This document shows positions 6,804 to 9,302 of a stretch of 9,302 nt of DNA, piece after piece. The position numbers and the translations under genes are program-made. Origin of the DNA: an uncultured Bdellovibrio sp. GTDB lineage: Bacteria > Bdellovibrionota > Bdellovibrionia > Bdellovibrionales > Bdellovibrionaceae. Under the pieces are notes generated by a model. The model was not told the origin of the DNA and ran no database searches. It saw nothing but the letters and a program-made list of their open reading frames with translations. The stretch lies in the NCBI GenBank assembly GCA_946480995.1, contig CAMLMF010000069.1, forward strand, positions 1 through 9,302, read 5' to 3'. Position 1 is the stretch's first letter; every line of letters starts with the position of its first letter.

Positions 6804-8396
6804 CTAAAAGCCGGCTGCAGTGCCGACTTTTCTGTCATCGGCGTCATCCATCGGCAGCATGCTTTCAAACTCTTTTTTGTGCTTAGTCACGGCCGGTTTC
6901 ACAAACTGCTTAACGACGGCCACTTTTTTCGGTTTGCGTGACACCGTTTTTTCGTTGCCATGTCCTGCACCTAAAATCAAGGTGTGTAAGTCACCTGCAA
7001 GATCCGCCAATGTCACCGCTTGCGCTGACATTTCTTCCGAAGAAGCTGCTACTTCTTCTGATGAAGCCGCATTGCCTTGGGTTGCTTGGTCAAGCTGATT
7101 CATCGCCTTAGAAATCTGCTCTAATCCTGAGGCTTGTTCTTGGCTGGCTACAGAAATTTCGCTGTTGAGATCCGAAACTTTTTTAACGGAGTTCACGATA
7201 TCTTTTAAGACCGTTCCGCTTTGGCTGGCCACTCGGGCACCACTTTCACTTTGTGACACGTTGTCTTGGATAAGAGTCGTAATATCTTTGGCCGCGGCAG
7301 CACTTCGCTGCGCCAAGTTTCTAACTGCTTCAGCAACCACGGCAAAGCCTTTTCCTTGTTCGCCAGCGCGGGCCGCTTCGACTGCGGCATTCAAGGCCAA
7401 AAGATTTGTCTGGAATGCAATATCATCGATGACAGTGATGATTTCTTCGATCTTTTTAGAACCGCTGGCAATACCTTCCATCGCCCCAATCAGCTTCGTG
7501 ATTTCACGTTCGCCTTGTTCTGCTGACTCTCGTGATTTTTGCGACAAAGCATTGGCTTCTTTAGCGTGATCCGCATTCAATTTAACCATACTTGAAAGCT
7601 CTTCGATAGACGCGACAGTTTCTTCAAGCGAAGCTGCTGCTTCAGAAGATCCTGCTGACAATTGCTGGCTGGCCGCTGACAACTGAGCCCCCGAAGCAGA
7701 TGTTTGATCAGCGGAACTAGCAATGTCACCACCGATGCGACCTAAAGTACCCGCTAAAGAATTCGCGAACAAAAAGCCAATTAAAGAGGAGAAAATAAAA
7801 CCGGCAGCAATTGTCAGGCCGACGAATGTTTCCCCGCGACTGGAGGTCTCTGCGGCTAAGGCCTTGGATTTTTTCACTTCGTCTTCATGGAAAGTCAAAA
7901 GTGTATCTAAGGAATTCACATGCGCACGACGAGCCGTCGTCACGCCTTCATCAAGCATCTTTTTTACCTTATCCTCGGTACCCTGTTCACCGACGATTTT
8001 CATGACTTCTTGCGTTTCTGCGATGTAACTCTTCCAGGCTGCTTCGACGTTATTAAACAAAGCCTCTTCGCCCGGCAGGAACGGAACCTCTAAGTATTTT
8101 TTTGTAAAGTCCGCATAGATGGCTATGGACTCTTTATAGTCATTTTTGTACTTTTCAAGTTCATCTGGAGTTTTAGCCATTGTAGCACGTAACATGGTGC
8201 GATTCACTTCTTGTGCACGATAACGAACGCGCCCCAAAGTTTGAACATTTGGTAAATTTTGATTAGCAATAACATTATAGATACCGACCACGTTGCGGTT
8301 GGAATACCAGCCGATACCACCAACAACCAATAATAACATTGATATCCCGACAAATGCGGTTATCATCTTCATCTTCAAGCTCAGCTTCGCGAACAT
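6804..8396 (-). CDS. Methyl-accepting chemotaxis protein (4HB sensor, reduced or missing HAMP)
   Basis: This 530-residue chemoreceptor senses with a periplasmic domain and signals through CheW/CheA. Transmembrane helix 1 spans about 10-30. The periplasmic part (about 31-188) is helical and of the length of a four-helix-bundle (4HB_MCP) sensor. Transmembrane helix 2 spans about 191-212. The cytoplasmic coiled coil contains Ala/Ser/Glu/Gln-rich methylation helices (about 240-270 and 440-462) and the highly conserved hairpin tip around [20 protein letters not shown] (326-345). Only about 25 residues separate helix 2 from the first methylation helix, too few for a 50-residue HAMP. The C-terminal tail (476-530) is basic then acidic and lacks a CheR-binding NWETF-like pentapeptide. 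AGAGGA precedes the ATG. It forms a two-gene unit with cheW. Confidence 0.95.
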   Translation of the reverse strand: MFAKLSLKMKMITAFVGISMLLLVVGGIGWYSNRNVVGIYNVIANQNLPNVQTLGRVRYRAQEVNRTMLRATMAKTPDELEKYKNDYKESIAIYADFTKKYLEVPFLPGEEALFNNVEAAWKSYIAETQEVMKIVGEQGTEDKVKKMLDEGVTTARRAHVNSLDTLLTFHEDEVKKSKALAAETSSRGETFVGLTIAAGFIFSSLIGFLFANSLAGTLGRIGGDIASSADQTSASGAQLSAASQQLSAGSSEAAASLEETVASIEELSSMVKLNADHAKEANALSQKSRESAEQGEREITKLIGAMEGIASGSKKIEEIITVIDDIAFQTNLLALNAAVEAARAGEQGKGFAVVAEAVRNLAQRSAAAAKDITTLIQDNVSQSESGARVASQSGTVLKDIVNSVKKVSDLNSEISVASQEQASGLEQISKAMNQLDQATQGNAASSEEVAASSEEMSAQAVTLADLAGDLHTLILGAGHGNEKTVSRKPKKVAVVKQFVKPAVTKHKKEFESMLPMDDADDRKVGTAAGF

Positions 8397-8434
8397 TTTC
8401 TTTCCTCTTTCTATTTTTGTTTTTTTGAATTTGC

Positions 8435-8466
8435 CGGTAGGTACCCCATGGTGGACTTATACCGTA
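8435..8466. promoter_or_regulatory. Composite element A in the chemoreceptor leader
   Basis: Read on the plus strand: CGGTA (8435-8439), GTACC (8441-8445), TGGTG (8449-8453), TTATACCGTA (8457-8466). The same four words in the same order occur at 8802-8836 before the XRE gene, with 15 of 18 bases identical from TGGTG to the end. The outer CGGTA and TACCG are inverted half-sites. On the minus strand the right end reads TACGGTATAAG, so TATAAG could be the -10 of the chemoreceptor promoter (start near 8449, leader about 53 bases). A protein bound here would block it. No -35 match was found. Confidence 0.6.
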
Positions 8467-8480
8467 AACACGAAGCGATT

Positions 8481-8499
8481 ATCGGAGGACTCCTCAGAT
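8481..8499. promoter_or_regulatory. 19-base near-perfect palindrome upstream of the chemoreceptor
   Basis: ATC-G-GAGGA-C-TCCTC-A-GAT is symmetric about C8490 with a single mismatched pair (G8484/A8496). The one-base centre cannot form an RNA loop without melting inner pairs, and no T-run follows on either strand. A DNA site for a dimeric regulator is therefore more likely than a terminator. It sits 15 bases upstream of element A. Confidence 0.4.
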
Positions 8500-8557
8500 C
8501 CTAAAGGCTGAATAAGAATATTGTTTGTATTTTGACAAAAAAGAAAATGGACGAAAG

Positions 8558-8782
8558 TTACTTCAAGAACTCTGAGATCTCGACTCGAAAGGCGACGGCT
8601 AGCTTGTGCAAGGTATACAGACTCGGCGAATGGCTGCCCGCTTCTAAGCGCTGATAGTTGCGCAAATCAAAGCCATGGTCTTCCATACTTCGTTGGGAAT
8701 ACCCTTTGGCTTTGCGGACTCTTTTAATGTTGTCCGCGATGCGTTTTAATAATTTATCGTACTTAACTTCAGTAGATGCCAC
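8558..8782 (-). CDS. Small XRE (Cro/CI)-type HTH repressor
   Basis: This 74-residue protein consists of little more than one helix-turn-helix domain. A helical N-terminus (KYDKLLKRIADNIKRVRKAK) precedes the HTH: GYSQRSMEDHGF, then LRNYQRLEAGSHSPSL, where YQRLEAG is the typical recognition-helix end. Helices continue to the C-terminus (TLHKLAVAFRVEISEFL). It would bind DNA as a dimer, most likely as a repressor. The start is a GTG. An in-frame TAG stands immediately upstream (8785-8783), so no earlier start is possible, and there is no spaced ribosome binding site. Together with a TATAAA box only about 10 bases upstream this suggests a leaderless mRNA. The gene precedes the chemoreceptor by 161 bases on the same strand with no visible terminator, and both leaders share a composite element, so it is the obvious candidate regulator of both. 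Confidence 0.85.
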   Translation of the reverse strand: MASTEVKYDKLLKRIADNIKRVRKAKGYSQRSMEDHGFDLRNYQRLEAGSHSPSLYTLHKLAVAFRVEISEFLK

Positions 8783-8791
8783 CTAAATATT

Positions 8792-8797
8792 TTTATA
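8792..8797 (-). promoter_or_regulatory. Candidate -10 box for a leaderless XRE transcript
   Basis: The minus strand reads TATAAA at 8797-8792. A transcript would begin near 8785-8784, one or two bases before the GTG. The TACCGTA half-site (8806-8800) lies immediately upstream, in the spacer, and no TTGACA-like -35 is present. A second TATAAA at 8830-8825, inside element B, is an alternative -10 giving a leader of about 36 bases. Confidence 0.4.
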
Positions 8798-8799
8798 TC

Positions 8800-8836
8800 T
8801 ACGGTAAAATTGTACCAGTGGTGTTTTTATACCGTA
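8800..8836. promoter_or_regulatory. Composite element B upstream of the XRE gene
   Basis: Read on the plus strand: TACGGTA (8800-8806), GTACC (8812-8816), TGGTG (8819-8823), TTATACCGTA (8827-8836). The outer seven-base words form a perfect inverted repeat, TACGGTA / TACCGTA, with 30 bases (about three helical turns) between centres. Element A before the chemoreceptor repeats the word order. The position across the XRE promoter fits negative autoregulation. Confidence 0.62.
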
Positions 8837-8849
8837 TCTTAGTCGAGTC

Positions 8850-8864
8850 TAAGTCTATGACTTA
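8850..8864. promoter_or_regulatory. Perfect inverted repeat TAAGTC-TAT-GACTTA
   Basis: A 15-base symmetric site with six-base arms, next to element B and overlapped at its left by another symmetry, CTTAG-6 bases-CTAAG (8838-8853). It lies upstream of the XRE promoter and at the 3' side of the Rrf2 transcript. It may be a regulator site or part of the neighbouring terminator structure. Confidence 0.35.
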
Positions 8865-8888
8865 AAAAGGACGCGACGAGATTCGCGT
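8864..8888 (-). terminator. Probable rho-independent terminator of the Rrf2-family gene
   Basis: On the minus strand ACGCGA (8888-8883), a six-base loop and TCGCGT (8876-8871) form a perfect six-pair G/C-rich stem. CC and then TTTTT (8868-8864) follow. It is about 160 bases past the stop of the Rrf2-family gene. No convincing coding frame lies in that 8889-9048 interval; the only notable items there are a tandem GCGGCA repeat near 9011-9022 and a run of seven Ts at 8966-8972. Confidence 0.5.
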
Positions 8889-9048
8889 TTCGCTTTCACA
8901 GTGCGCTTTGCATCTGACGTGACTTGGGGTCGATTTGAAGACCTCTTGATTATTTTATGTGACGATTTTTTTAAGACAGGGAACGACGTTCATCCTAAGA
9001 TGGTTCATCAGCGGCAGCGGCAGAAGGACTTCTTGTTCTTTCGATTTA

Positions 9049-9302
9049 TTATTTAATTCGCGCAGTAAGTTCAGAAAGACAGATGTTCGACATGTAGTTC
9101 ATAGAGTTGTGTTCAATTCCATTAACCACATCATCTAAAAGCTTCCCCATGTTGCAGCTGACAACACATTGTTTCGATGCCTCTTTATCTGGAGTCGCAA
9201 TTAATTTTTTATCGCAGCAAACAGCCGCATAGATATCTTTTAAGGAAATCTCTTTCGGTGATTTTGCTAGCTTCACACCGCCAGATTTTCCTTTAAACGA
9301 CT
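9049..9302 (-). CDS. Rrf2-family transcriptional regulator, C-terminal part (runs off right edge)
   Basis: The frame is open at the window edge; 83 residues and the stop are visible. The visible N-terminal residues, SFKGKSGGVKLAKSPKEISL, match the Rrf2 wing (K-x-G-K-S-G-G-x-x-LA, then I-S-L-x-D-I). This shows that the apparent GTG start at 9276 is internal. The rest matches the Rrf2 C-terminal helices (CVVSCNMGKLLDDVVNGIE, then the typical L-x-x-L ending). Cys residues occur as CC, C-x3-C and one near the end. Iron-sulfur Rrf2 proteins such as IscR use three Cys with different spacing, so cluster binding is possible but not shown. Targets are unknown; the promoter and helix-turn-helix are outside the window. 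Confidence 0.85.
   Translation of the reverse strand, partial: SFKGKSGGVKLAKSPKEISLKDIYAAVCCDKKLIATPDKEASKQCVVSCNMGKLLDDVVNGIEHNSMNYMSNICLSELTARIK

Noticed and set aside
7165..7569. Plus-strand open frame of 134 codons opposite the chemoreceptor
   Set aside because: It is antisense to the most conserved receptor region, has biased composition mirroring that gene, and has no ribosome binding site or recognisable motif.
8934..8972. Plus-strand terminator or small RNA end (GGGGTC/GACCTC stem and a run of seven Ts)
   Set aside because: The stem is weak, the T-run is about 13 or more bases away from it, and no plus-strand gene or promoter precedes it.

Overview
The window looks like chromosomal DNA of a Bdellovibrio-type predatory bacterium. 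This is inferred from several features together: an FtsY anchored by its own N-terminal membrane helix, a TIGR02147/DUF4423 regulator, many signal-peptide proteins without general homologues, a 4-helix-bundle chemoreceptor, and roughly balanced base composition. No rRNA, tRNA, CRISPR array, insertion sequence or phage gene was seen.

Layout, left to right. Positions 1-2092 (minus strand) hold two exported-protein genes in tandem. The left one is cut by the window edge. The right one (461-2092) looks like a secreted papain-fold (NlpC/P60- or transglutaminase-like) enzyme, and a strong rho-independent terminator (349-380) lies downstream of it. The two mature N-termini share the same aromatic/acidic pattern at the same residue numbers, so they may be paralogues. 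Positions 2241-4136 hold an NAD(P)-binding atypical SDR (+) facing ftsY (-), with their stop codons directly abutting.

Positions 4299-6365 (+) form a compact three-gene unit: a TIGR02147/DUF4423 HTH regulator, a lipoprotein whose TTG start overlaps the regulator's stop (TTGA), and a small exported protein one base further on. A cluster of GTTTC/GAAAC half-sites lies upstream, between ftsY and the regulator. This is a plausible uncharacterised regulator plus envelope-protein module.

Positions 6343-8782 (minus) hold cheW and a chemoreceptor without room for a normal HAMP domain, spaced as an operon (receptor first, cheW 8 bases later). Upstream is a 74-residue XRE-type repressor gene. The leaders of the repressor and the chemoreceptor share an unusual composite element (CGGTA, GTACC, TGGTG, TTATACCGTA in the same order and orientation). 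This suggests that the repressor controls both itself and the chemotaxis pair, and it is the most interesting signal in the window. The right edge (9049-9302, minus) holds the C-terminal part of an Rrf2-family regulator with a probable terminator downstream.
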